Program-made: the position numbers and the translations under genes
In this document: positions 26,183-34,321 of the stretch, piece by piece
How positions within the stretch are numbered: the first letter of the stretch is position 1
Layout: each line of letters opens with the position of its first letter
Source: Pulveribacter suum
GTDB taxonomy: Bacteria; Pseudomonadota; Gammaproteobacteria; Burkholderiales; Burkholderiaceae_C
Direction of reading: 5' to 3'
Length of the DNA stretch: 64,000 nt
NCBI RefSeq assembly: GCF_003013695.1
Contig: NZ_CP027792.1
Location: 1,880,501-1,944,500 of the forward strand
The notes under the pieces: model-generated
Seen by the model: only the letters and a program-made list of their open reading frames with translations
Databases searched by the model: none
What the model was told of the DNA's origin: nothing

Positions 26183-26413
26183 ATGCAAATTGCCCAAGCA
26201 CTGACCCAGGAAACCATCTTTGGCGTGGCCGACGGCGCCACCTATTCGGGCATGCTGTGCCTGGGCGGCGATGGCAAGCGCTACTTCTTCTCGCAAGCGC
26301 AGGTGGACGGCCAGCCTGTCGCCCTGGGCCGCGATCATTTCCCATCGCGCGAAGACGCGCTGCGCGGCCTGGCCGACGCCGCCGCCGGCCTTCGTCCCGC
26401 CTCGCGCGCTTGA
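26183..26413 (+). CDS. Small hypothetical protein
   Basis: 76 residues (MQIAQALTQETIFGVADGAT start). No family recognised. Predicted compact alpha/beta, soluble, without signal peptide or membrane segment; KRYFFSQAQVDGQPVALGRD is the most hydrophobic stretch. The frame is open upstream, but ATG at 26183 fits best with codon composition. It lies 22 bp before another small gene and the two may be coexpressed. Confidence 0.55.
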   Translation: MQIAQALTQETIFGVADGATYSGMLCLGGDGKRYFFSQAQVDGQPVALGRDHFPSREDALRGLADAAAGLRPASRA

Positions 26414-26435
26414 CGCTGCACACCAGCAGGCAGCC

Positions 26436-26726
26436 ATGGCAGAGCAGACCATCCGCATCCTGGAAGAAGGCTACCGGGGCTTTCTGATCCGCATCCCCGT
26501 GCCCGAGAGCGGCGGGCGCATCCTGCCCCTGCCGGTGCAGGCCAGCGTGACCGCCGTGACCGACCACGCCGCCGCACATCTGGACGCCGTGCGCTGGGAC
26601 GCGGTCGAGCAGTCCGAGGGCGACCTGCACACTCTGGCGCATATCAAGCACGCCATCGACGTCGCCCTGGAGGGCAGCGAACACCAGCCGCCCCTGCCCG
26701 GCGTATTTGAGACCGGTTTGCAATGA
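26436..26726 (+). CDS. Small hypothetical protein
   Basis: 96 residues (MAEQTIRILEEGYRGFLIRI start). No family recognised; soluble, no signal peptide. The HIKHAIDVALEG helix near residue 68 and an amphipathic N-terminal strand suggest a small alpha/beta fold. The stop codon lies at the edge of a copy of the dispersed palindromic repeat, so the repeat supplies the end of the transcript. Confidence 0.6.
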   Translation: MAEQTIRILEEGYRGFLIRIPVPESGGRILPLPVQASVTAVTDHAAAHLDAVRWDAVEQSEGDLHTLAHIKHAIDVALEGSEHQPPLPGVFETGLQ

Positions 26727-26777
26727 AAATGGGCTCCAGCGCTTGCCGGCCAAGCGCCAGCAGCTAGCAAAAGCATA
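26723..26777 (-). repeat. Palindromic repeat, copy 5
   Basis: The minus strand reads TTTTGCTAGCTGCTGGCG, then CTTGGCCGGCAAGCGCTGG and AGCCCATTTT. Nearly complete copy between a small hypothetical gene and the pseudouridine synthase gene. Confidence 0.82.
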
Positions 26778-26812
26778 GCGATGGCCGCCGCGTTTTCTAC
26801 AATGCGGGCCCT

Positions 26813-27739
26813 ATGCACAACCCCCATGACCCGCGCGTGCTGCCCCTGCGCGAAGGCGTCAGTCCCAGCTGCGTGGTGCTGCCTTCCACCGGCACTGGTT
26901 CGCTACTCGACTTTCTGGCCAGCCGCCTGCCCGCCGTGGCGCGCGCCGACTGGCTGCGCCGCATGGCCGCCGGCGACGTGGTGGACGAACACGGCCTGCC
27001 CGCCAGCGCCACTACCCCTTTTACGCCCGGGCTGCGCTACTACTACTACCGCGAGCTAGAGCACGAGGCCCCGCTGCCCTTTGATGAGGCGGTGCTGTAC
27101 CAGGACGAGCGCATCGTCGTCGCCGACAAGCCCCACTTCATGCCGGTCGTGCCGGCGGGCCGCTACCTGCAGCAAACGCTGCTGGTGCGCCTGAGGAGGC
27201 GACTGAACCTGCCCGAGCTGTCTCCCGTGCACCGCATCGACGCCGGCACGGCCGGGCTGGTGCTGCTGTCGGTGCAGCGCGCCACGCGCGGGCGCTACCA
27301 GGCGCTGTTTCGCGAGCGCACGGTGCGCAAGATCTACGAAGCCATCGCGCCGTGGCGCGACGACCTGCCACTGCCGCGCGTGCAGCAAAGCCGGTTGGAG
27401 GAAAGCGGGCATTTCTTTCGCATGCACGAGGTGCCGGGCGTGCCCAATGCCGTCACCCGCATCGACATGATCGAGCGCCTGGGCGGTTACGCCCGCTACC
27501 GGCTGGAGCCGGTGACCGGCCGCCGCCACCAGCTGCGCGTGCAGATGGCGGCGCTGGGGCTGCCCCTGGTGGGCGATACGCTGTACCCCGAGGTCAACGA
27601 CCCGGCGCCAGGGGACTATTCCAGCCCCCTGCAGCTGCTGGCGCAGGCGCTGGCCTTCGAGGACCCTGTCACGGGCCAGCATCGGCAATTCGCCAGCGGG
27701 CTGCGATTGCGGCCGCTGGCTGGCCTGGCAAAGGCTTGA
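26813..27739 (+). CDS. RluA-family pseudouridine synthase
   Basis: 308 residues. Converts uridine to pseudouridine in rRNA or tRNA. The catalytic motif HRIDAGTAGLVLLS holds the invariant Asp near residue 143, and GRRHQLRVQMAALGLPLVGD is the second family motif. An N-terminal S4-like region (LLDFLASRLP, VVDEHGLPAS) precedes the catalytic domain. The RluA family includes RluA, RluC, RluD and TruC; the exact target cannot be assigned. ATG at 26813. Confidence 0.9.
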   Translation: MHNPHDPRVLPLREGVSPSCVVLPSTGTGSLLDFLASRLPAVARADWLRRMAAGDVVDEHGLPASATTPFTPGLRYYYYRELEHEAPLPFDEAVLYQDERIVVADKPHFMPVVPAGRYLQQTLLVRLRRRLNLPELSPVHRIDAGTAGLVLLSVQRATRGRYQALFRERTVRKIYEAIAPWRDDLPLPRVQQSRLEESGHFFRMHEVPGVPNAVTRIDMIERLGGYARYRLEPVTGRRHQLRVQMAALGLPLVGDTLYPEVNDPAPGDYSSPLQLLAQALAFEDPVTGQHRQFASGLRLRPLAGLAKA

Positions 27740-27857
27740 AGCAGCCCCTAAGGCCGCGGCGACCGCAGGGGAAAGCGCGCTGGAGTGCAATGGCTGGCGC
27801 CCTCCTTGTCCAGGCATGGGGGGCGATCTAACGTCCCAATGAGAACAAGGTTGCACC

Positions 27858-28337
27858 ATGGCCCAGCGCATCAATCCTCAGGCGCAGTCCCCCGAGCTGT
27901 TCGGCAAATTCCTGGAGTTCAGCAACTGCCTTGCCAAATCCGCCGCCGAGCCCGGCCTGCGCCACCTGGTCGAGGTCCGGGCCTCGCAGCTCAACGGCTG
28001 CGCCTTCTGCCTGGACATGCACGTCAAGCAGGCCACCATGCACGGCGAGCGGCCCTTGCGCCTGCACCACCTGGCCATCTGGCGCGAGTCGCCCCTGTTC
28101 ACTCCCAGCGAGCGCGCTGCCCTGGCCTGGACGGAGGCGCTGACGCAGCTCAGTCCGCACGGCGTGTCCGACGAGACCTATGCGCAGGCGCGCGCGCACT
28201 TCAGCGAGAAAGAGCTGTCCGACCTGACCTTCCAGATCATGGCGATCAACGCCTGGAACAGACTGAATGTGGCCTTCCGCGGCGAGCCAGGCGCGCTCGA
28301 CAAGGCTTACGGACTGGACAAGGCCGGCCTGTCCTGA
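27858..28337 (+). CDS. AhpD-like carboxymuconolactone decarboxylase-family protein
   Basis: 159 residues of the AhpD/CMD family. The redox motif CAFCLDMH (CxxC followed by His) in LNGCAFCLDMHVKQA is that of alkylhydroperoxidase D-like proteins, which reduce peroxides or peroxiredoxins through a thiol pair. WTEALTQLSPHGVSDETYA and NAWNRLNVAFR are typical of the group. Probably cytoplasmic. It sits 39 bp before a PEP mutase-like gene on the same strand. Confidence 0.88.
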   Translation: MAQRINPQAQSPELFGKFLEFSNCLAKSAAEPGLRHLVEVRASQLNGCAFCLDMHVKQATMHGERPLRLHHLAIWRESPLFTPSERAALAWTEALTQLSPHGVSDETYAQARAHFSEKELSDLTFQIMAINAWNRLNVAFRGEPGALDKAYGLDKAGLS

Positions 28338-28376
28338 AGGCGGCAGCGCAACCCCGGTTCGGGCAAGGAGAACCCC

Positions 28377-29180
28377 ATGGCCCACCCCCATGCCCGCCAG
28401 AAGCGCTCCGCCTTCCGCGCGCTGCACCAGTCGGGCTGCTTTGTGCTGCCCAACCCCTGGGACGCAGGCAGCGCCAGCGCCCTGGCGGCGCTGGGCTTCA
28501 AGGCGCTGGCGACCACCGGCTCGGGCTACGCCTGGTCGTGCGCCCGCGCGGACGGGCAGCTGTCCCGGGTTGAGACCCTTGCGCACCTGCGCCACATGGC
28601 CGCAGCTACCGACCTGCCCATCAACGCGGATTTTGAAAGCGGCTTTGCACAGACACCCGAGGGCGTGGCCGAGAGCGTACGCATGGCCATCGACACCGGC
28701 GTGGCCGGTATTTCCATCGAAGACTCCACCGGCGACCCGCAAGCGCCCCTGCGCGACAGGGCCGAAGCCGTCCGCCGCATGCGTGCGGCGCGCGCTGCGA
28801 TCGACGAAGCCGGCGGCGACACGCTGCTGATCGGGCGGGCCGAGAACTTCTTCGTCGGCCGCCCCGACCTGGACGACACCATCGCGCGTCTGCAGGCCTA
28901 TGCGCAGGCGGGTGCAGACTGCCTGTACGCCCCGGGTATCCGAACGCGCGAGCAGATCAGCGCGGTGGTTGCAGCCGTGGCGCCCAAGCCGGTCAACGTG
29001 CTCATCGGCTGGGCCGGTGACCTGACGCTGCAGGATTTGGCCACCCTCGGGGTGCGGCGCGTGAGCGTGGGTGGAGCGCTGGCGCGTGCGGCCTGGGGCG
29101 GCTTCATGCAGGCGGCGCGCACGCTCGCCGAGCAGGGAAGGTTCGATGGGTTTGCCGAGGCGGTTGGCGGGGGGAGCTGA
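28377..29180 (+). CDS. Isocitrate lyase / PEP mutase-family protein
   Basis: 267-residue TIM barrel of the ICL/PEPM superfamily, which cleaves or forms C-C or P-C bonds next to a carboxylate. Key segments: FVLPNPWDAGSASALAALGF, the metal region NADFESGFA, and GISIEDSTGD. The classical lyase KKCGH loop is absent, so it is not isocitrate lyase; oxaloacetate or 2-methylisocitrate-type chemistry, or a phosphonate role, are open. It is the last host gene before the integrated element, whose left att-like sequence starts 75 bp downstream. Confidence 0.85.
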   Translation: MAHPHARQKRSAFRALHQSGCFVLPNPWDAGSASALAALGFKALATTGSGYAWSCARADGQLSRVETLAHLRHMAAATDLPINADFESGFAQTPEGVAESVRMAIDTGVAGISIEDSTGDPQAPLRDRAEAVRRMRAARAAIDEAGGDTLLIGRAENFFVGRPDLDDTIARLQAYAQAGADCLYAPGIRTREQISAVVAAVAPKPVNVLIGWAGDLTLQDLATLGVRRVSVGGALARAAWGGFMQAARTLAEQGRFDGFAEAVGGGS

Positions 29181-29254
29181 ATGCGCTGTTCAGCGGGCCG
29201 ACGCGGCGGCTTCAGGACTGAAGGGCAGCCTGTCGCCGCGCTGTAAAGGGCTTT

Positions 29255-29272
29255 GGGTGATGGGAATAGAAC
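29255..29272. other. Left attachment-like site of the element
   Basis: GGGTGATGGGAATAGAAC matches 17 of 18 bases of the T-arm/acceptor part of tRNA-Gly at 40353-40370. The match stops before the CCA-proximal bases, so the true crossover and the degree of decay are uncertain. Two copies of TGTTCCCCA follow at 29324-29332 and 29336-29344 and may be integrase arm sites. Confidence 0.68.
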
Positions 29273-29367
29273 AATCCTATGAAACCCGCATGAACACTCA
29301 CTTTTGAGCGTTTAGTTTTTGCCTGTTCCCCAGGATGTTCCCCATGATTTGGGAAGCCCATCCGTTC

Positions 29368-29679
29368 TCACCCCCTGCACATCAGGATCAGCTCCTTGCG
29401 CTCGCTGCGCGGGTCTATGACGCTTTGCACGTCGTAGGTCTTGCCGCGATGCACCACGCGCACCTGGCTGTTCACGTCACCACGCCAGCGAATGCGGATG
29501 CGGGCCGTCACCTCGGACTGCGCCGCCTGCGCTGCGATGAACTCCCGGCCCACCAGCGGCTCTGCTGCTGCCCAGACGGTGGCCAGGGGTGTCCAGCTTT
29601 GGACAGGCTGGCCCCATCCGTCCGTGGTGGTGGTGAATTTCTCCAGCGTCACGCGCTGGTCTAGGCGCCCGGCCTGCAT
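29368..29679 (-). CDS. Phage head closure / head-tail adaptor protein
   Basis: 103 residues of the SPP1 gp16 / HK97 head-closure family: MQAGRLDQRVTLEKFTTTTD is a typical start, and GREFIAAQAAQSEVTARIRI plus VVHRGKTYDVQSV complete the small beta-barrel. It seals the head after packaging and offers the surface to which the tail binds, which in a tail-less satellite is the contact with helper tails. ATG at 29679 shares one base with the stop of the upstream connector (TGATG); GTG one codon earlier is also possible. Last gene of the element. Confidence 0.85.
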   Translation of the reverse strand: MQAGRLDQRVTLEKFTTTTDGWGQPVQSWTPLATVWAAAEPLVGREFIAAQAAQSEVTARIRIRWRGDVNSQVRVVHRGKTYDVQSVIDPRSERKELILMCRG

Positions 29680-29948
29680 CACGCCACCATCACCCGATAG
29701 GGGTTCAGCAGGCGGTCGAACAGGCGGTTCTCATGTAGCGGCCGGTCGCTCAGGGTCTCCCGGTTCTCGTACAGGCTGCCCACCAGCATCAGGCAGGCGG
29801 CATGAACAGGGGGTGCGGCTGGCAGGGTCTCGGTGCCCAGGTAGTCCAGCACGGCGGTTTCGGCGGCGGCCACCAGGTGCTGGATCAGCGCGTCCTCGGC
29901 GTCGTGGTCCACGCGCAAATGGGCTTTGGCGTCGTTCAGGTCGATCAT
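29679..29948 (-). CDS. Phage head-tail connector protein (gp6-like)
   Basis: 89 residues of the HK97 gp6 / DNA-packaging connector family, mainly helical, with the typical start MIDLNDAKAHLRVDHDAEDA and helix IQHLVAAAETAVLDYLG. Forms a ring under the portal. ATG 29948 is supported by GAAGGGA seven bases upstream; the frame could extend ten codons further. A 214-bp gap with no gene separates it from terL. Confidence 0.87.
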   Translation of the reverse strand: MIDLNDAKAHLRVDHDAEDALIQHLVAAAETAVLDYLGTETLPAAPPVHAACLMLVGSLYENRETLSDRPLHENRLFDRLLNPYRVMVA

Positions 29949-30162
29949 GTCTTTCCCTTCGTTGTAGGTGCCTGCCACCGGCCCCCTGTCAACAGGCCGC
30001 GCAGGCGGTCAGATTGCGTTTTCCAGGCGCGGCTCTGACGGGCCGCCGACCACGCCCCAGGTTCAGGGCTGCCGGCTGTCGGGGTTTTGCTGAATCGCGG
30101 CACTCACCGACTTATCCGCGTCCGGGCTACGCCTTGCGGCCCCTTCCCGGCTAGGGTGAAAC

Positions 30163-31668
30163 TCACACGAACATGAACCCCTCGCTGTCGTGCTGTAGGG
30201 CCTGCTCTGCCTTGCTTGCAGCTCCCATGGCCATGGCCAGGGCCTGCAATCCGTCAATGCGTCCGGTGGCTCGTTGCTTGTCCAGCTTGCGATTGCCTGC
30301 CGGGTCGCGCACGGTCGTTGCGTTGGCCGCGCACATGGTCAGGACGGGGTGCATGCCGTGGGCAATGCGCCCGTTCAGCAGCTCGGCTTCCAGCGCGTCC
30401 AGGGCGGGGGCCATGTCCTTGAAGCCCTGGCCATGCTCGATCAGCGGCAGGTCGGCGCCCAGGCGGTCCAGCTCACGGCGCAGCTCGTTGATCCGCCAGC
30501 GGTCGAAGGCGATAGCGCGCACGTCCAGGCCGTCCAGGATTTCGAGCATGTCGGCTGCAACGTGGGAATAGTCCACGGTGGCGCCGGGGGTGGTGCGTAA
30601 GAAGCCCTGCCGGTGCCACACGTCATAGCAAACACGGTCACGCCGGGCGCGGTCGTGTAGCCCTTGCTCAGGCGTCCAGAAGTGGGGTTGGACGTGCCAC
30701 ACGCCAGCGTCGTCCTGGCCGATCAGCACCAGGGCCGTCAGGTCAACGCGGCCGCTCAGGTCCAGGCCGGCGTAAACAGGGGTGTCGGCAAAGTTTCCGA
30801 CACCTGCCGCGCAGGACTTCCACACGTCTGGCGATATGAAGGGGGCGTCAGTGCTGACCCGCTGGTTCAGCAGCAGATTGCGGGCGCTGTTTTCCATGCT
30901 CGGCATGCGCTGCGCCTGGCTCAGTTGCTCGCGCAGGTCATCTTCGGAGCGGAACAAGCCCAGGGCGGGGTTTGCTGCACGCCATGCCTCGGTGTCCAGC
31001 AGCTCGCACCCGGCCGGCGCCTCGAACACGTGGCACACGATGCGGGGATCAGCGGATGCGCGGGCGTCATCTATCTGCACACTCAGCCAATCGGCGTCCG
31101 ATGCCGCTTGCGTGGAAATGATGATTTGCAGCGGGTTTTCGTGGGCGCCTTGCGCTGTCAGCAGGGAGTCGATGAAGTCGCTTTGCGGGCCGCGCACCTG
31201 GCCCCATTCGTCGCCAATGACAAGCACCGGCGATATGCCCATGGCCGTTTTGCCGTCTGCGGCAAGGGCCTTGTATTCCACGTTCATGGGCAGGCCGATC
31301 AGGCGCTTTCCCGATGGAATGATCCGCACCAGCGGCGCCAGCCGGGGGGACTGCTGCACCATCTTGCACGCCAGGTTGAACACCAGGGCGCTTTGCTCCC
31401 GGCTCATGGCGCCAGACACGATCTGGCTGTTTTGCCGGGCCTCGGGTCCGATCAGGTGCGCCAGCAGCAGGCCGGCAGTAAGCGCGCTCTTTCCCGATTT
31501 GCGGGCACAGCTCAGGATGGCGCGGCGCGTGCCTGCCGGGTTGTCGTACACGTCCCGGATGAACTGCTTTTGGAAGTCGGCCAGCACCAGGGGTTTGCCC
31601 ACGTGCGCGCCCTCGGGAACGACACAAAAGCGTTCCATGAACTCGATCACGCGGGCGGCGCGGGTCAT
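30163..31668 (-). CDS. Terminase large subunit
   Basis: 501 residues. Packaging motor ATPase and nuclease. The ATPase half has a Walker A-like ARKSGKSALTAG (near residue 55) and Walker B VLVIGDEWGQ. The RNase H-like nuclease half has YAGLDLSGRVDLTALVLIG and later acidic residues (AIAFDRWRINEL). Full length for HK97-type TerL, no visible damage. ATG overlaps the terS stop by 4 bp. With its own TerS and HNH protein, the element should recognise and cut its own DNA. Confidence 0.93.
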   Translation of the reverse strand: MTRAARVIEFMERFCVVPEGAHVGKPLVLADFQKQFIRDVYDNPAGTRRAILSCARKSGKSALTAGLLLAHLIGPEARQNSQIVSGAMSREQSALVFNLACKMVQQSPRLAPLVRIIPSGKRLIGLPMNVEYKALAADGKTAMGISPVLVIGDEWGQVRGPQSDFIDSLLTAQGAHENPLQIIISTQAASDADWLSVQIDDARASADPRIVCHVFEAPAGCELLDTEAWRAANPALGLFRSEDDLREQLSQAQRMPSMENSARNLLLNQRVSTDAPFISPDVWKSCAAGVGNFADTPVYAGLDLSGRVDLTALVLIGQDDAGVWHVQPHFWTPEQGLHDRARRDRVCYDVWHRQGFLRTTPGATVDYSHVAADMLEILDGLDVRAIAFDRWRINELRRELDRLGADLPLIEHGQGFKDMAPALDALEAELLNGRIAHGMHPVLTMCAANATTVRDPAGNRKLDKQRATGRIDGLQALAMAMGAASKAEQALQHDSEGFMFV

Positions 31669-32075
31669 ACGGCGCGAAGCCTCGGGATCAGGTCGTCGCC
31701 TTCGTCCTGGCGGGCCTTGCGCTCGGCTGTCGAGGCGCCCACCAGGTTGGCGGCGCGGCCTGCGGTGGCGGTCGTGTGAACGCTCAGCGAACGAGACAGG
31801 GCCAGGGCCAGGCGGGTCAGCTTGGCGTGGTCGTCACTGCCCACGTCGGCGGCCTCGATGGCGTGCTGCACGCGGGCCATGTTCGCCGCGATCACCAGGT
31901 CGGAATCTGTCCAGGTATCGCGGGCCCGGCTGGTCACGATGGCCTGCCAGAAGGGCCGGCACGGCTCGGGCAGGGTCACATAGGCGGGCGGCTCGATAGC
32001 GCCTTGGGCGGCGTTCTGGTGCGCTTGGGCGGCATAGGCGGCGCTGTCGGAGCGGGGGCGGCGGGTCTTGCTCAT
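31665..32075 (-). CDS. Terminase small subunit
   Basis: 136 residues, mostly helical. The start region SDSAAYAAQAHQNAAQGAIE is followed by a core (PFWQAIVTSRARDTWTDSDL) resembling small terminases of HK97-like phages and cf-PICIs, which bind the cos site. Position directly before terL with ATGA overlap supports the call. The packaging site itself was not located; in cos phages it is often near terS/HNH. Confidence 0.85.
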   Translation of the reverse strand: MSKTRRPRSDSAAYAAQAHQNAAQGAIEPPAYVTLPEPCRPFWQAIVTSRARDTWTDSDLVIAANMARVQHAIEAADVGSDDHAKLTRLALALSRSLSVHTTATAGRAANLVGASTAERKARQDEGDDLIPRLRAV

Positions 32076-32103
32076 GGGTTGCCTATTTTTTAAGCACCTA
32101 GCG

Positions 32104-32529
32104 TTAAAGCGAGGGGGACAGGGCGGTCTGCGGGCAAAACTCTCCCGCGATTTCTGGCTCGCGCGGCTGCAACAGTCGGCAGGTCCGTGCCCATGGGTGC
32201 GAGGGGTCCAGCGGCAGGCCGTCGCTGTCGTGGCCCATGGCTACGCGCTTGCCGTGGCTGGCTGCGGTCTTGCGGCTGTGGTCAGCGTGGCAAAGGGGGA
32301 CAAGGTTGTCCGGGTCGTTGTTGCCGGGGTTGCCGTCGTGGTGGTCCACGTCCGTGGCCTCGGTCACGATCCCGCGTGCATGGCAGTCACGGCAAAGCGG
32401 CTCACCAGCCAGCACAGACGCGCGCAGGCGCTGCCAGGCGGCACCGTTAAGGGGCAGGGTGCGGCGGGGGTCGCTGTCGCGTCCGGTGGCCTTGGCGCGC
32501 TTCGGCAGCGTCAGGATCGGGCGGTTCAT
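32104..32529 (-). CDS. HNH endonuclease of the packaging module
   Basis: 141 residues. The HNH/beta-beta-alpha-metal motif reads EPLCRDCHARGIV, DVDHHDGNPGNNDPDNLVPL and CHADHSRKT, with two CxxC-type zinc pairs. In HK97-type phages and in cf-PICIs an HNH protein beside the terminase is needed for cos cleavage. ATG at 32529 overlaps the portal stop by 4 bp. Confidence 0.9.
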   Translation of the reverse strand: MNRPILTLPKRAKATGRDSDPRRTLPLNGAAWQRLRASVLAGEPLCRDCHARGIVTEATDVDHHDGNPGNNDPDNLVPLCHADHSRKTAASHGKRVAMGHDSDGLPLDPSHPWARTCRLLQPREPEIAGEFCPQTALSPSL

Positions 32530-33727
32530 GCTGCGGCCTCCTTGGACGGGTAGGGCAGTGGGGCGGGGGTGGCCGTGGCCTGGCGCGGCTGGTTGTCGAT
32601 GCCCTCGATCACCGGCAGGTTCTCCAGCTTGCGGGCCTCGCTCGGGAGCATCCAGCCGGCTGTAATGCCGCTGCTGTAGAACGCTGCCCGGTTGGCGCTG
32701 TCGCCGCGCAGGATGCCTTCCACCACATGCTCGGCAAAGTAGGTCCGGCGTCCGGCGTCCGTCAGCAGTTGTTTTGCAATCGCCTGCTCCCAGGCCACCA
32801 GGTGGCGGCGCAGGCTCAGCGTCACGAACTGGCGGGCCAGCTCCACGCTGTTGGAGTAGTTGCCGTGTCGCAAGTCTCCGACCAGCGTAGGCGGGACGCG
32901 GAACAGGCGACAAACTTCCTCCACGGAGAACTGGCGGGCGGCAATCCACTGCGCATCCTCCAGGCTCATGGATACGGGGCGAAGTCCACGCCTTCCTCAA
33001 GAACCGCAGTGCGCCCGGCATTGCCGCTGCCGGCGTGCTGGCTGGCCCAGCTTTCCCGGATGGCTTGGCGCTGCTCGGGTTTTAGCTTGCCGGGGAACTT
33101 GAGGATGCCCAGCAGCTTGGCGCCGTTGTTGAAGGTGTTGCGGCCGTGGTCCTGCTCGCTCAGGGCCAGCTCGATCACGCCGCGCGCTGCGGTGATGGGC
33201 GACACGCCCATGATCCCGTCGTCTGCCAGGCGGTGGCGCAGGTGCAGGACTTCATGGGCCAGCAGGCGCTGCAATGTCCCGGTGCCGTCGCTGTATTCGT
33301 ACACCAGGCCGGCCGGGGTGCGGCGCACCTGCACGGTGTCCGGTGCGATGGGGTGCAGCTCCCGGACCTGGCCGTCCCAGCCGCGCACCACGCGGGCATA
33401 CCCGTTGCCCTTCAACAGAACACACGCCATCAGGTATTCCCGGCCTTCCAGGGCGGTCAGCTCGGCATTGAACTGGTCGTGAAGTACCCGGTACAGCGGA
33501 TGATCGGTGGCGCGCTCTCGATCACCTTCCATGCGCCGATGCAATACCAGCGGCAGGGACGCCACGGTCTCAGACACTGCTTGCACGCAGGCATAGACGG
33601 CGGAAACCCCTTGCGCGGTGGCAGGCGTCACCACGGACGGGCCGGGCAGCTCGGGCCAGCCGTTCATGCCGGTGGCGCTCCAGGTGCGGCGCTCCAGGCC
33701 GATGGCCGACAGGATGCGGCGCATCAT
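32526..33727 (-). pseudogene. HK97-type portal protein, split by a frameshift
   Basis: The portal forms the 12-subunit ring through which DNA enters the head. The N-terminal part (33727 to 32966, about 253 codons, MMRRILSAIGLERRTW start) ends VLEEGVDFAPYP. The C-terminal part (32969 to 32526, 147 codons) resumes at SLEDAQWIAARQFSVEEVCR, the sequence expected next in HK97 portals, in another frame. One extra G in the CCCCGTATCC region (about 32970-32980) would restore a single protein of about 400 residues, the usual size. The two frames overlap as ATGA, so two-chain translation is conceivable but not known for portals. Sequencing error, real inactivation, or recoding remain open. Confidence 0.85.
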
Positions 33728-34311
33728 CGGCACAGCTCCAGCCACAGGAAATTGACGCCGGGGCGCTGGCGATACTCGCCCGTCATGATGGGGTCGCGCA
33801 GGAACTCATCCATGCCCAGCGCGTCGGCGGCTTCCTTGGCGCTGCGCAGTGCCACCGTGGTGTCTGAATAGGCCGGGTCGCTGGTCAGGGTCACTTCCAC
33901 CAGGTCAACCGACAGCAGCTCACGAACGAGGGTCGAACCTCGCTGCTCCCAGCGGTCGCCACCTTCCTTCACACGGAACCCGAAGGAACACCCGGCCACG
34001 TCGCCACGGTCCACCAGGATGGCCAGGTCGCGGCCGTGGGTGGTGTCGGGTAGGGCCAGCTCGAAGGCCAGGCCCTTGGCGTCCTCGCGCAGCTTCAAGC
34101 TACCGCCTCGGGTCGTGCCCAGCAGGGCGGAACCGTCGTGGTGGTACAGGGCGCGCACGTTGGCGCCACTGTCCAGGGTGTCTCGGAACGCGCCTTGGCG
34201 GATCACCTCGGAGAACTCGCCTAGGTTGGCCTCGCTGTTGAACACAGCGGCATACCCGGACAGGGCGCGGCCATTGCTGGCCAGGCCGTGGGTGGAACGG
34301 ACTTCCAGCAT
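33724..34311 (-). CDS. HK97-family prohead protease
   Basis: 195 residues. Serine protease that trims the capsid scaffold during head maturation. Family segments: LSGYAAVFNSEANLGEFSE, VRALYHHDGSALLG (catalytic His), DLVEVTLTSDPAYSDTTVAL near the end of the domain; the nucleophile is probably in VAGCSFGF. Sits between capsid and portal, as in HK97. The stop overlaps the portal ATG by 4 bp. Confidence 0.93.
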   Translation of the reverse strand: MLEVRSTHGLASNGRALSGYAAVFNSEANLGEFSEVIRQGAFRDTLDSGANVRALYHHDGSALLGTTRGGSLKLREDAKGLAFELALPDTTHGRDLAILVDRGDVAGCSFGFRVKEGGDRWEQRGSTLVRELLSVDLVEVTLTSDPAYSDTTVALRSAKEAADALGMDEFLRDPIMTGEYRQRPGVNFLWLELCR

Positions 34312-34321
34312 GGCCAGCTCC

